64,000 nt of DNA from an uncultured Ellagibacter sp. (GTDB lineage: Bacteria > Actinomycetota > Coriobacteriia > Coriobacteriales > Eggerthellaceae), in the NCBI GenBank assembly GCA_934654815.1, contig CAKUGU010000001.1, positions 1 through 64,000 on the forward strand, read 5' to 3'. The position numbers were made by a program, and so were the translations under genes. Below the pieces are notes generated by a model, which saw only the letters and a list, made by a program, of their open reading frames with translations, made no database searches and was not told the origin of the DNA. Below are positions 42,731 to 51,576 of the stretch, in pieces (the stretch's first letter is position 1; every line of letters begins with the position of its first letter).

Positions 42731-45229
42731 ATGTCAAGAGAATCACTCGTCGAGAAGTACGGTGAGCGGCATGAAGACGTCGAGTACTTCTACACCACGT
42801 GCCACAACAACGGCTGCTGGGACGCCACGTGCCTCATCAAATGCGGCATCAAGGACGGCAAGGTCGTTTCGATCGAGCCCGACGACTCGGTCAATCCGGG
42901 CGTTGCGCGCGAAGACGACGACGAGAATGCCGTGCAGACCGGCATGCTGCAGACCCGCGCGTGCCCGATGGGCCACGCCTGGCGCCAGGAGCTTTATTCC
43001 GAGAACCGCCTGCTCTACCCGATGAAGCGCGTGGGCGAGAAGGGCAGCGGCCGCGGGCACTTCGAGCGCATCAGCTGGGACGAGGCGCTCGACACCATCG
43101 CCGAGAAGATGAAGACGATGGCGAAGGAGAACCCCGACCATCCCTGGCTGTACTACTGCTACTACGTCGCGTTCGAGAGCTCCGACTTCCCGTTCGCGTC
43201 GTACATGCCGGGCACCATCACCGGCTGGGGCGACCATTCCACCTCCGGCGGCGCCGCGGCCGAGGACTTCCACCTCGGCGTCCGGCTGACGGACTGCCTC
43301 ATCAAGGGAACCTCCGACGCCTACCCGGGCTTCGAGGCGCCCGACCTGCTCAACTCGAAGCTCGTGGTCCTGTGGGGCTTCGACCCGATGGTCTCCTGGT
43401 TCGGCATGGTGCCGTACTACATGAAGCTCGCCCAGGAACGCGGCTGCAAGTTCATCCTCATCGATCCCGTGTACAACGTGAGCGCCGAGGTCTTGGGCGC
43501 GCAGTGGATCCCCATCCGCCCGGGCACCGACACCGCGTTCGGCCTGGCCGTGGCCCACGTCCTCTACACCGAGGACCTCTACGACCACGACTACGTCGCG
43601 AAATGGGTCGAGCCCGACGGCTTCGAGGAGTGGCGCCGCTACATCGTGGGCGAGGTCGACGGCGTCGTGCACGACCCCGAGTGGGCCGAGCCCATCACCG
43701 GCATCCCCGCTGAGACCATCCGCGAGTTCGCGCGCTACTATGCGTCCATGAAGCCCGTGCACCTGCAGCAGATGTACGGCGTTTCCAAGCGCAACCTGGG
43801 CGATTACGCGGCGGCGGTGGCGATGCTGCTTCAGGCGATGACGGGCAACCTGTCCATCCCCGGCGGCTGCGAGGGCGGCGGCGCGTGCCTCGTCACCCAG
43901 CCGCGCATCTTCGCGCCCGTTCCCAACACCGGCCAGATCAAGGGCGACGTTGTCAACCCGATCACGAACAACAACAACAAGGTCACCGAGCTCATGCACT
44001 GCCAGAAGCTCTACGCCGCCGGCGAGATCACCGAAGACGAGTTCCGCCGCCGCATCGGCTGCCCGCCGGAAAGCCCGCTGCCGTGCCTGAAGATGGCCAT
44101 CATCCCCAACAACTACATCAACAACCAGCACAACGTGTCGAAGCGCATGAAGGGCTTCGCCAACATGGAGTTCTCGTGGGGCTGGCAGTACTTCAACGAC
44201 CAGCCTTCCATGGAGTTTTTGGACATCGTCTTGCCCTCGCCGGTCATCCAGTTCGAGTCGACGGACATGCACTTCTTCGGCATCAACCGGTTCTGGGGTT
44301 CGCCTTCGGGCATGATGAACTACTTCCTGTTCGCGGGCAAGGGCGTGAACCCTCCGGGAGAGATCCGTTCGAAGGACTGGGTCTGGATGGAGCTCGCGCG
44401 CAGGCTCGGGTTCGCGGACAAGTTCAACCCCAAGATGCTCGACGTCACCGATTGGCGCGACTGGGACGAGCAGGTCATCGAGCGCATCTACAAGCCCGCC
44501 TACGAGGAATGGGCGAAGGACGAGACGGGCATCCTTGGCTACTACGGCGTCGAGCCGCCGTCGTGGGAGGAATTCCAGAAGAAGCCGATCATCCGCGTTC
44601 CCGGCGAGCCGGGCGAATGGTTCTACCCCTTCAAGAACACCGTCGAGTGGGACCGCTCGCCATTCAAGACCCCGTCCGGCAAGATCGAGTTCGAAAGCTC
44701 GTACGTCAAGAACACCGACCTCACCAAGACGCGCTACGGCGGGCACTACGACGCCTACCCGCGTTGGCAGCCGACCTACCAGGACGTGACGGCGAACGAC
44801 AGCTACTACCATCCCTGGACGCAGACCTACCCCTTGTCCATGGTCACGCCGGTTTCCACGTACCGTCAGCATTCCGCCAACGACCAGAACCCTTGGCTTA
44901 AAGGCGACTGCTACGAGCACATGGTCCGCATGTCGCCTGCCGACGCCGCCGACCGCGGCATCAAGACGGGCGACCGGGTGCTCGTGTACAACCAGTACGG
45001 CGAGGTCGAGATCACGGCATACGTTTCTTCCAAGCTGCTTCCCGGCACCGTGTCCATCGCACACGGCGAGTGGTCGAAGTTCGACCACGTCAGGAAGTCG
45101 AAGGTCATGCCCTATGGCATCGACACCGCCGGCAACTGCAACCTGCTTATCGGCGACACCCATCTTCCGCACATCGTCGGCGCGCTGCTCACGGCGGGCT
45201 TGGTTGAGATCAGAAAGGTAGGGGAATAG
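42731..45229 (+). CDS. Molybdopterin oxidoreductase, catalytic subunit (cytoplasmic)
   Basis: 832 aa, DMSO-reductase superfamily. An N-terminal cysteine set CHNNGCWDATC (Cys24, 29, 34; spacing C-x4-C-x4-C) plus Cys78 in TRACPMGHA probably holds a 4Fe-4S cluster; the spacing is unusual. LYPMKRVGEKGSGRGHFERI and ISWDEALD are the standard region that follows. There is no Tat signal. Substrate is unknown; it is not close to the transhydroxylase-like paralogues in the window. ATG 42731 follows GGAGGAAGGAGAGGGG. It is followed by its Fe-S partner two bases after the stop. Confidence 0.86.
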   Translation: MSRESLVEKYGERHEDVEYFYTTCHNNGCWDATCLIKCGIKDGKVVSIEPDDSVNPGVAREDDDENAVQTGMLQTRACPMGHAWRQELYSENRLLYPMKRVGEKGSGRGHFERISWDEALDTIAEKMKTMAKENPDHPWLYYCYYVAFESSDFPFASYMPGTITGWGDHSTSGGAAAEDFHLGVRLTDCLIKGTSDAYPGFEAPDLLNSKLVVLWGFDPMVSWFGMVPYYMKLAQERGCKFILIDPVYNVSAEVLGAQWIPIRPGTDTAFGLAVAHVLYTEDLYDHDYVAKWVEPDGFEEWRRYIVGEVDGVVHDPEWAEPITGIPAETIREFARYYASMKPVHLQQMYGVSKRNLGDYAAAVAMLLQAMTGNLSIPGGCEGGGACLVTQPRIFAPVPNTGQIKGDVVNPITNNNNKVTELMHCQKLYAAGEITEDEFRRRIGCPPESPLPCLKMAIIPNNYINNQHNVSKRMKGFANMEFSWGWQYFNDQPSMEFLDIVLPSPVIQFESTDMHFFGINRFWGSPSGMMNYFLFAGKGVNPPGEIRSKDWVWMELARRLGFADKFNPKMLDVTDWRDWDEQVIERIYKPAYEEWAKDETGILGYYGVEPPSWEEFQKKPIIRVPGEPGEWFYPFKNTVEWDRSPFKTPSGKIEFESSYVKNTDLTKTRYGGHYDAYPRWQPTYQDVTANDSYYHPWTQTYPLSMVTPVSTYRQHSANDQNPWLKGDCYEHMVRMSPADAADRGIKTGDRVLVYNQYGEVEITAYVSSKLLPGTVSIAHGEWSKFDHVRKSKVMPYGIDTAGNCNLLIGDTHLPHIVGALLTAGLVEIRKVGE

Positions 45230-45231
45230 CC

Positions 45232-45978
45232 ATGACCCAGTACGGATTCTTCTTCGATCAGAGCCGCTGCTACGGCTGCAAGGCATGCTCCGTCGCATGC
45301 AAGGACTGGTACGACATCGCGCCCGGCCCCGAGAAGTGGATGAGCGTCTACATGTGGGAGAAAGGGCGCTTCCCCCACACCTCCATCGGCATCCTCGCGT
45401 TCAACTGCGGCCACTGCGACAACCCCGTCTGCGCCGCGGCCTGCGAGAACGATGCGATCTTCAAGGAGGACAAGTACGGCGCCGTGCTCGTTGACCAGGA
45501 CAAGTGCAAGGGCGACCGCCACTGCTTTACGGCCTGCCCCTACGGCGCCCCCAAGTTCGCGAGCGATGAGCCCGGGACCAAGATGAGCAAGTGCACCATG
45601 TGCATCGACCGCTTGGAGAAAGGCGAGCTTCCCATCTGCGTGGCGTCGTGCCCCATGCGCGCGCTCGATTTCGGCCCCATCGACGAGCTTCACGAGAAGT
45701 ACGGCGACGTAAGCCGGATCGAGACGATGCCCGACCCGAGCCTGACCCGTCCGAACTGGGTCGCCAAACCCAACCCGCCCAAGGAGCAGCTCATTCCCTA
45801 CGATGCCGAGAAGGCCATCCGCCTCACGAAGCGTCGCACTGGGTCGGACAACGTCTACGAGGGCGACGTGTCGACCGTCACCGAGTTCGACGCCGACGTC
45901 ACGGGCCTTACCGAGCTTCGTATGAAGAACGCGACCGTCGCGGAGGTCATGGAGGCGACGTCTTCCGACCAGGGCTAA
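45232..45978 (+). CDS. DmsB-like Fe-S electron-transfer subunit
   Basis: 248 aa with four Cys sets: 13/16/19/23, 59/62/67/71, 92/98/102 and 121/124/136/140. In the third set the second Cys of the usual CxGC is Asp95 (CKGDRHCFTACPYGAP), so that cluster may be 3Fe-4S or ligated by Asp. The C-terminal 100 residues lack Cys. It should pass electrons to or from the Mo subunit upstream; no membrane anchor gene follows, so the complex is probably soluble. Confidence 0.9.
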   Translation: MTQYGFFFDQSRCYGCKACSVACKDWYDIAPGPEKWMSVYMWEKGRFPHTSIGILAFNCGHCDNPVCAAACENDAIFKEDKYGAVLVDQDKCKGDRHCFTACPYGAPKFASDEPGTKMSKCTMCIDRLEKGELPICVASCPMRALDFGPIDELHEKYGDVSRIETMPDPSLTRPNWVAKPNPPKEQLIPYDAEKAIRLTKRRTGSDNVYEGDVSTVTEFDADVTGLTELRMKNATVAEVMEATSSDQG

Positions 45979-45991
45979 CGCCCGACCCGCC

Positions 45992-46046
45992 GGCGGCTTC
46001 CCTTGGGTCCCCGCAAACGTGTGGGCGCGCTTTAAGGGAAGCCGCC
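45992..46046 (+). terminator. 13-bp inverted repeat between the Fe-S and VOC genes
   Basis: GGCGGCTTCCCTT (45992-46004) and AAGGGAAGCCGCC (46034-46046) are perfect arms, followed by a second GCCGCCC/GGGCGGC hairpin before the VOC ribosome binding site. No T-run; it may weaken rather than end transcription. Confidence 0.55.
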
Positions 46047-46090
46047 TTCGAGGCCGCCCGCCGGCTCGGGCGGCGGAGAGGAGCTGGAAA

Positions 46091-46552
46091 ATGGAGCTGA
46101 CGCTTCAACATGCGGGCATCTACTGCCGCGACATCGACGAGTCCGTCGCGTTTTACGAAGACGTTCTCGGCTGCAGGCTTTTGTTCAGGTCCGACGCGAT
46201 GGAGGGCGACAAGCCGCTCAAGATGGCGTGGATGCGGGGCCTCGGCACAGCGTTCGAGCTGCTCGAATGCGACGACAAGGCGACGTGCGAGAGCGCGGCC
46301 GCGTGCCTGAACCACTTGGCGCTGCGCGTGGCCGACATGGACGCGTTCGTCGCCTACCTGAGCGAGAAGGGCGTGGAAATCGAGGCCGGGCCCTTCGACC
46401 CGCCCCTGGAATTCGATCGTCCGTTGGGCCGCGAGGACGACGATTTGTTCACCGTGCACGGCGCGGGCGGCGCTCAGCTGCGCATCATGTTCTTCCGCGG
46501 CCCCGGCGGCGAGCGGTTCGAAGTTCTCCAAGACAACATCAAGCCCCTTTAG
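46091..46552 (+). CDS. VOC-fold (glyoxalase/dioxygenase superfamily) protein
   Basis: 153 aa with two beta-alpha-beta-beta-beta modules: LQHAGIYCRDIDESVAFYEDV (His7 region) and NHLALRVADMDAFVAYLSEKG. The end carries LRIMFFRGPGGERFEVLQ with the usual metal-ligand Glu. VOC enzymes bind a divalent metal and act as glyoxalases, epimerases or ring-cleaving enzymes. GAGGAG lies upstream. Its place between the Mo complex and an MFS gene suggests a role in the same substrate's metabolism. Confidence 0.82.
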   Translation: MELTLQHAGIYCRDIDESVAFYEDVLGCRLLFRSDAMEGDKPLKMAWMRGLGTAFELLECDDKATCESAAACLNHLALRVADMDAFVAYLSEKGVEIEAGPFDPPLEFDRPLGREDDDLFTVHGAGGAQLRIMFFRGPGGERFEVLQDNIKPL

Positions 46553-46563
46553 GCTGATGAAGC

Positions 46564-46593
46564 GGGCGCCGGGGTCACCCCGCTCCGGCGCCC
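46564..46593 (+). terminator. GC-rich hairpin after the VOC gene
   Basis: GGGCGCCGG (46564-46572) with CCGGCGCCC (46585-46593); no T-run. Confidence 0.45.
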
Positions 46594-46718
46594 TCCCAAC
46601 ACCCTTATCCCTCCTGATTTCGAAACCCTGCAGGACGCCGGGCTTGGATCGTTGCGCCCAAAACGAGGCGCCGCGGCGAAACGCGCCCGGAGTCTTCTCG
46701 AAGAGATGGGAGCTTTCC

Positions 46719-47906
46719 ATGGATTCCAAGAGAAAATACGGTAACTGGGCGCTCATCGCCATCGCCATGCTCCTGTTCGGCACGGCGATCGCCACGGTCC
46801 AGTACAAGGTCCCCGTCGTCATGGGCGACATCATGGCGAAGATGAACATGGACGCGGGCTCCGCTTCCTGGCTTATGTCCATCTTCACGTTCGTGGGCAT
46901 CGTGCTCGCGCTTCCCACCGGAGCCTTGGCGAAGAAGTTCGGCCCGAAGACCATGCTGCTCGCCGCGGCGGTCGTCGTGGCGATAGGCTCGCTCATCGGC
47001 GCGTTCGCGGGTAACGGTACCGTGCTTATCGTGTCGCGCGCCATCGAGGGTGTGGCGTTCATCTTCGTCACCATCTGCGGGCCTTTGGCCGTGCAGAAGT
47101 ACGTCGCGCCCGAGAAGATCGGCGCGGCGACGGGCATCTGGGCGCTCTGGGTCTGCCTGGGTTCGGTGCTCGGCGGCGTGCTCACCCCGACGCTCTACGC
47201 CGCCACCGGGTTCGTGGGCGTGTGGGTCATCTACGCGGCGGTAGCCGTGGTGTTCGCGATCGTCGTGGCCGTCGCCGTGAAGTTCCCCGGCGGGGAAGGA
47301 AAGGCGGCGCCTGCGGTCGCGGCCGAAGAGGAGAAGGTCAGCTACGCGGAGCTTTTCAAGCCGAACATCCTGCTGTTCTTCCTGGCATTCCTCATTTTCA
47401 ACATGACGCTGCTCGCCGTTTTGGGCTTCGCGCCCACCTTCATGCAGCAGCAAGGCGTCGACCCGACGCTGTCGGGCTTCATCAGCACGCTGCCCATGCT
47501 GCTCGCGGTCATCTCGTCGCCTTTGTTCGGCGCGCTGTCCGACAAGATGGGGCGCTGCAAGCCGCTCTACCTGGCCGCGCTCGTGGTCATGGGCCCCTGC
47601 ACGCTGCTTCTGCTCACGCAGACCGGCCCCCTCATGTGGCTCGGCGCCATCGTCATGGGACTTGTCGGGCTGGGTTGCCCCGTCATGTGCCTCACGTCCT
47701 ACATCAACGTTTTGGGCCGGCCTGAGCTGATGTCGATCGGCATGGGCATGCTCATGCTGGTGCAGAGCCTCGGGCAGTTTCTGGGCACGTGGCTCGTCCC
47801 CATCCTGCTCGGCCCCGACATGTCCGCGTGGATGCTCACCGGCATCGTGATGTGCGTGATCGGCTTTATCGGCGCCGCCGCGCTCGCGCTCTGCAAATTC
47901 AAGTAA
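46719..47906 (+). CDS. MFS transporter of the second molybdoenzyme locus
   Basis: 395 aa, about twelve transmembrane helices, with MSIFTFVGIVLALPTGALAK and KFGPKTM after TM2 and SDKMGRCKPLY in the central loop region. Resembles cyanate/nitrate-like or organic-acid MFS carriers in general form; substrate unknown. ATG 46719 with GGGAGC upstream. Last gene of the plus-strand locus and the likely route for substrate uptake. Confidence 0.84.
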   Translation: MDSKRKYGNWALIAIAMLLFGTAIATVQYKVPVVMGDIMAKMNMDAGSASWLMSIFTFVGIVLALPTGALAKKFGPKTMLLAAAVVVAIGSLIGAFAGNGTVLIVSRAIEGVAFIFVTICGPLAVQKYVAPEKIGAATGIWALWVCLGSVLGGVLTPTLYAATGFVGVWVIYAAVAVVFAIVVAVAVKFPGGEGKAAPAVAAEEEKVSYAELFKPNILLFFLAFLIFNMTLLAVLGFAPTFMQQQGVDPTLSGFISTLPMLLAVISSPLFGALSDKMGRCKPLYLAALVVMGPCTLLLLTQTGPLMWLGAIVMGLVGLGCPVMCLTSYINVLGRPELMSIGMGMLMLVQSLGQFLGTWLVPILLGPDMSAWMLTGIVMCVIGFIGAAALALCKFK

Positions 47907-47948
47907 GGGACGAGCGGGCTTCGCGTTTCGCCAACCCGCTGGCTTCCC

Positions 47949-48046
47949 GCAAAGGCCGCCTGCCGCGAACTTCCACGGCGGGCGGTCTTGCGTGCCGGGC
48001 TGGTTGCCCCGCACCTCCACTGAAATTAGACGGCGGAGGCGCGGGG
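47949..48046. terminator. Two strong hairpins between convergent operons
   Basis: First stem CGCAA(A)GGCCGCC with GGCGGTCTTGCG (47949-47992); second stem CCCCGCACCTCC with GGAGGCGCGGGG (48007-48018/48035-48046, one mismatch). They lie between the converging MFS and Fe-S genes and could stop transcription from both sides; T-runs are short. Confidence 0.6.
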
Positions 48047-48063
48047 TTTGCGGGTGAGTGCTT

Positions 48064-48849
48064 TTACAAGGCGATATCACCTAAGCAAAGGTCGATTTCA
48101 GTCACGTCGGCGTCCAGGGTTTTCTTCCCGATGCGTACTGTATAGGGCTTCGCCTCGACCTGATCGAACATGAAGTCTCCGAACTCGTCGGTTTCCTGCT
48201 CGGCGACCACCTTGCCGCCTTTGTCGAGAAGCTCTACAGTTTGGCCGATTGCGACCTCGTCGGCTTCGAAGTCGACCACTGCTCCTGCGACGAAGCGCTT
48301 GGGCAGGTTGTAGTAGTAAACCTTGGAGCCGAGGCTTTCCATGCCAGGAAGCGTCTCGGCGCGTTCCATGTCGACTTCCGATTCGTCGACATAGCGCAAA
48401 GCCTCGGTGGGACAAGCGTCGACGCAGCGTGGAACGTCCCAACCATTGTCGAGAAGATGGGCGCAACCGGTGCACTTCTGGGGAAGTTCAAGCTTTTCGT
48501 TCCAGTAGATGGCGCCCATGGGGCACGAATCCACTAAGGCTTTGTTGCCTTTCGCCTTCTCGGGGTCGATGATCACGAGCCCGTCGTCGCGGCGATAGAC
48601 CGCGTCCGGCGCTGCTTTCATGCAAGGGGCGTCCGCGCAATGGTTGCACATCTCCGGACGGTAAGAAACCTTCACCACGGGGACCTGACCGCGTTCTTTC
48701 TGGTGCATCTTGCACCAGAACTGGCCGGTCATCGGTTGGGCTTCGGCGTAGGGAAGCCAGGGCTGGTTGCAGTGTTCGTCTTTGCAAGCTACTTGGCAGT
48801 TTGCGCAACCGTTGCATTTGTTGACGTCGATGAGGAATACCTTCGACAT
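48064..48849 (-). CDS. Fe-S subunit of transhydroxylase-like enzyme B
   Basis: 261 aa with three complete Cys sets: 12/15/18/22, 68/71/76 plus 109, and 126/129/142/146. A C-terminal beta-rich domain (about 185-255, TVELLDKGGKVVAEQETDEF) resembles the Cna-B-type domain of pyrogallol transhydroxylase small subunits. Soluble, no signal peptide. It starts 3 bp after the Mo subunit gene ends and keeps the middle cluster that its paralogue at 20321-21100 has lost. Confidence 0.88.
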   Translation of the reverse strand: MSKVFLIDVNKCNGCANCQVACKDEHCNQPWLPYAEAQPMTGQFWCKMHQKERGQVPVVKVSYRPEMCNHCADAPCMKAAPDAVYRRDDGLVIIDPEKAKGNKALVDSCPMGAIYWNEKLELPQKCTGCAHLLDNGWDVPRCVDACPTEALRYVDESEVDMERAETLPGMESLGSKVYYYNLPKRFVAGAVVDFEADEVAIGQTVELLDKGGKVVAEQETDEFGDFMFDQVEAKPYTVRIGKKTLDADVTEIDLCLGDIAL

Positions 48850-48852
48850 GGC

Positions 48853-51474
48853 TTACTCTCCTTCTTCGATGATGTAGGCGCTGGCTACCAGGCCGCATTC
48901 GCTGCTGTAATCGCGAGCGAAGGCATCGGGGTGTTGGGCTTTAATCTCGTCGATGTCGACTTTGCCCAACGCGACGAGGAAGCCGTTGGTGACCTCTCCG
49001 GGAACGTTCTTCGAAGAGGTGGCGCTCGGGCAGATCAGGTTGTTCGCGCCGCCGCGGTCGATTCCGCCCTTGCCGGCGACGATGGCGTCGATGCGTGCAC
49101 CGTGGTCCTGATAGATCGCGCCGGGCATGACGCGCTCGGTGAGGCGCGCTCCGCCGAGGACGGTGCCGCGCTCGTTGTAGAGCTTGACGATCTCGCCGTC
49201 CTCGATGCCGTATTCGGCTGCATCTTTGGGATTGATCCATACCGGTTCATAGGCGTAGCCGTCGGGGCCTACGACCTTGCAGGTCTCGATTTCACGCAGC
49301 CAGGGGATGTCGTCGCACTGTGCATGCACGCGCCAGCGCGGATGATTGGAGACGAGTAGGAACGGGTATTTCTCGGCGCGCTTTCCGCCCTTGCGCTCGT
49401 CGTGCTCCTCAGACTTCTCGACCCACTGCGCATAAGGCCTGCGCTCTTCGTCGTCGGGGAAGTTCTCGGCCAGGCGTGTGGAGTAGTACTCGAGCTTGCC
49501 GCTCGGGGTTTCGAGCGGGTAGTTCTCCGGGTCCTTCCAGAAGTTGTAAAGGCCGGCCGGCTCCGTTTCCCATCCATCGCGAACCTTCGATGCCCAGAAT
49601 TTCTTCTCCTTGAGGTCCTCGTAGCTGAAGTCTTGGGGAACGCCGGAGTTGTCGAAGCCGTTCTTGATCGCTTCCTCTTGGGTCATGCCGCGCGTGAGCT
49701 TGTCATAGAGCCCCGCGTACTTGCCGCCGAACTTCTCGAGCTTCTTCGCGACCTCGCAGACGCAGTGGAAGTCCGATTTCGCCTCGCCCTGGGGGTCGAC
49801 TGCCTGCTCTTCCAGGAACAACAGGTTAACCTGGCCGTTCATGTTGTCGTTGGAAATATCGGAGCATTCAAGGGTGGTGGCGCAGGGAAGGATGATGTCG
49901 GCGAAGACGGTGTCATTTTCCATCCAGGGATGCTGCACGACGACGGTCTCGATGGTTTCGTTGCGCAGCGCCTCCTCGAACTTGAAGCCGCCGTTCCAGC
50001 AGGTCGACCAGCAAGGAGCGTCCGACCAGATCATATGGATGCCATTGCCTCCCGACATGGGGAATTCGAAGGGGATGAACTGGTCAGGTGCGGGCATGGC
50101 GCAGGGACCATGGCTGTACCAGTGGGTTGATTCGCCTTTCGCCTGGTTCTCGATGAGTTCGGGAAGCTTGGTCTTCATGACGAAGGAGGGGCCGAGGCGC
50201 TGCTGGTCACCGTTGAAGGCGCTTTCGAGCGTGGTATAGATTTCCCCGCGGGGGACAGGGCTTACGGAATCGAACCCGAAAAGCTGCCATTCGATGAACT
50301 TGAATTGATGGCGCCCGGGCATGCCGACGCCTTGCATGCCGAGAAGGCTCACCTCGAGTCGCGCAGGCTCATGAGAGAAGGGCGAGCGCACCATGCCGCC
50401 GCCGTTACAGTGTCCGATAGAAACGTTGTGCTTCGCCCAGTAGCGAGCGAGCGCCTTGATGCGGTAGCTGGGAACGCCGCACTTTTTAGCGGCCCACGCG
50501 GGCGTTTTCTCCACGCCGTCGATGTAACCCATAACGTAGCTCTCGAACCAGTCGAATCCGACGGCGTGGGTCTTGATGTAGTCCTTCTCGTAAGTCTCCT
50601 CGGTGAACCACACATGCGCGATGGCAAGCTGCAGGGCGGCATCGGTGTTGGGAAGCACAGGGATCCATTTATCTGCATGGACTGCGCCCGCGTAGTTCAC
50701 GTCGGGGCAGATGAAGATGGACTTCACGCCTATTTCGTTGAACCAATAGCACATGCGGGAAGGAAGCTGTCCGCCCCATCCCCATGGGGTGGTTTCGGGG
50801 TCGCATCCCCAGAACAGCACCGCGTCGCCGTTTTGGGTGATGTCTCGGAAAATGCCGTTGCAGTACTTGTTCTCGCCGAGCGGCTCCATGCCCCAGATGT
50901 GCTTGGCGCCCCAAACCCAACCTTCCCAGGAGTCGGGTTGACGGGATTGGACGGTGCATCCGCCTACCAAGTTGAGCATTTGGATGGGAGTGCCGTGCGA
51001 CCCGTTATAGTTCTTCGCCTCGCCATGGCCCTCGCCTTGGCAATAGACCGCGTAGGGACCGTAGGTTTCGTGCATGCGGGCGACTTCCTCGGCGACGATC
51101 TGCGTCGCTTCATCCCAGGAGATGCGGCGATACTTCGACTTGCCGCGATTCTGCGTGTTGCGCTCGCCCTTGGGGTCCCAGTCTTCGCGAATCAAAGGGT
51201 AGGGAACGCGATTCTTGGAATAGGTGCGCATCTTGTACCCCATTGCCAGAGGCGGAATGAGCGATTTGAAGCCGGGGTCGAAGGTGTGCCCGTCTTTCTC
51301 GAGGCTCCACATCTTGAGCTCTTCGCGGGTATAGTTTTCGTCGTAGTGAAGCGGCCTGATTCGTACTGCCCGGCCGTCTTTAACGTCGATCGACGCCGGG
51401 TTGGCTGCCATGCCGAAACCGCATAGGCCGAGCGCCTTGATGACGGACTTGTCGGCGATGTCGCTTTTTGCCAT
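48853..51474 (-). CDS. Molybdopterin enzyme B, pyrogallol transhydroxylase/catechol dehydroxylase-like
   Basis: 873 aa. Like enzyme A it lacks an N-terminal Fe-S motif and Tat signal, and carries GHGEAK (His150) and PDSWEG (Asp181, Ser182, Trp183) at the active-site stretch of the transhydroxylase family, plus GCDPETTPWGWGGQLPSRM, WSDAPCWSTCWNGG and YQDHGARIDA. The two paralogues share architecture throughout but differ in many substrate-facing stretches. ATG 51474 follows AGAGAGG; an ATG at 51495 lacks a site. Expected cytoplasmic action on a catechol or other polyphenol. Confidence 0.87.
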   Translation of the reverse strand: MAKSDIADKSVIKALGLCGFGMAANPASIDVKDGRAVRIRPLHYDENYTREELKMWSLEKDGHTFDPGFKSLIPPLAMGYKMRTYSKNRVPYPLIREDWDPKGERNTQNRGKSKYRRISWDEATQIVAEEVARMHETYGPYAVYCQGEGHGEAKNYNGSHGTPIQMLNLVGGCTVQSRQPDSWEGWVWGAKHIWGMEPLGENKYCNGIFRDITQNGDAVLFWGCDPETTPWGWGGQLPSRMCYWFNEIGVKSIFICPDVNYAGAVHADKWIPVLPNTDAALQLAIAHVWFTEETYEKDYIKTHAVGFDWFESYVMGYIDGVEKTPAWAAKKCGVPSYRIKALARYWAKHNVSIGHCNGGGMVRSPFSHEPARLEVSLLGMQGVGMPGRHQFKFIEWQLFGFDSVSPVPRGEIYTTLESAFNGDQQRLGPSFVMKTKLPELIENQAKGESTHWYSHGPCAMPAPDQFIPFEFPMSGGNGIHMIWSDAPCWSTCWNGGFKFEEALRNETIETVVVQHPWMENDTVFADIILPCATTLECSDISNDNMNGQVNLLFLEEQAVDPQGEAKSDFHCVCEVAKKLEKFGGKYAGLYDKLTRGMTQEEAIKNGFDNSGVPQDFSYEDLKEKKFWASKVRDGWETEPAGLYNFWKDPENYPLETPSGKLEYYSTRLAENFPDDEERRPYAQWVEKSEEHDERKGGKRAEKYPFLLVSNHPRWRVHAQCDDIPWLREIETCKVVGPDGYAYEPVWINPKDAAEYGIEDGEIVKLYNERGTVLGGARLTERVMPGAIYQDHGARIDAIVAGKGGIDRGGANNLICPSATSSKNVPGEVTNGFLVALGKVDIDEIKAQHPDAFARDYSSECGLVASAYIIEEGE

Positions 51475-51576
51475 TGTTTTTCCTCTCTCTTGCATATTCG
51501 GCGCATTTCGCGCCGTTTTCCCTCTTCGATGAATCCTTGCGGATTAAGACTCGGTGCTGCTTTCGCGTGCCGCGTC

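Noticed and set aside
42743..45298. 851-codon minus-strand ORF opposite the second Mo subunit
   Set aside because: Antisense shadow in a GC-rich gene; Val/Leu/Arg/Asp-rich without domains, while the plus frame has clear molybdoenzyme motifs.
46153..46338. Small minus-strand ORFs inside the VOC gene
   Set aside because: Antisense shadows without ribosome binding sites.
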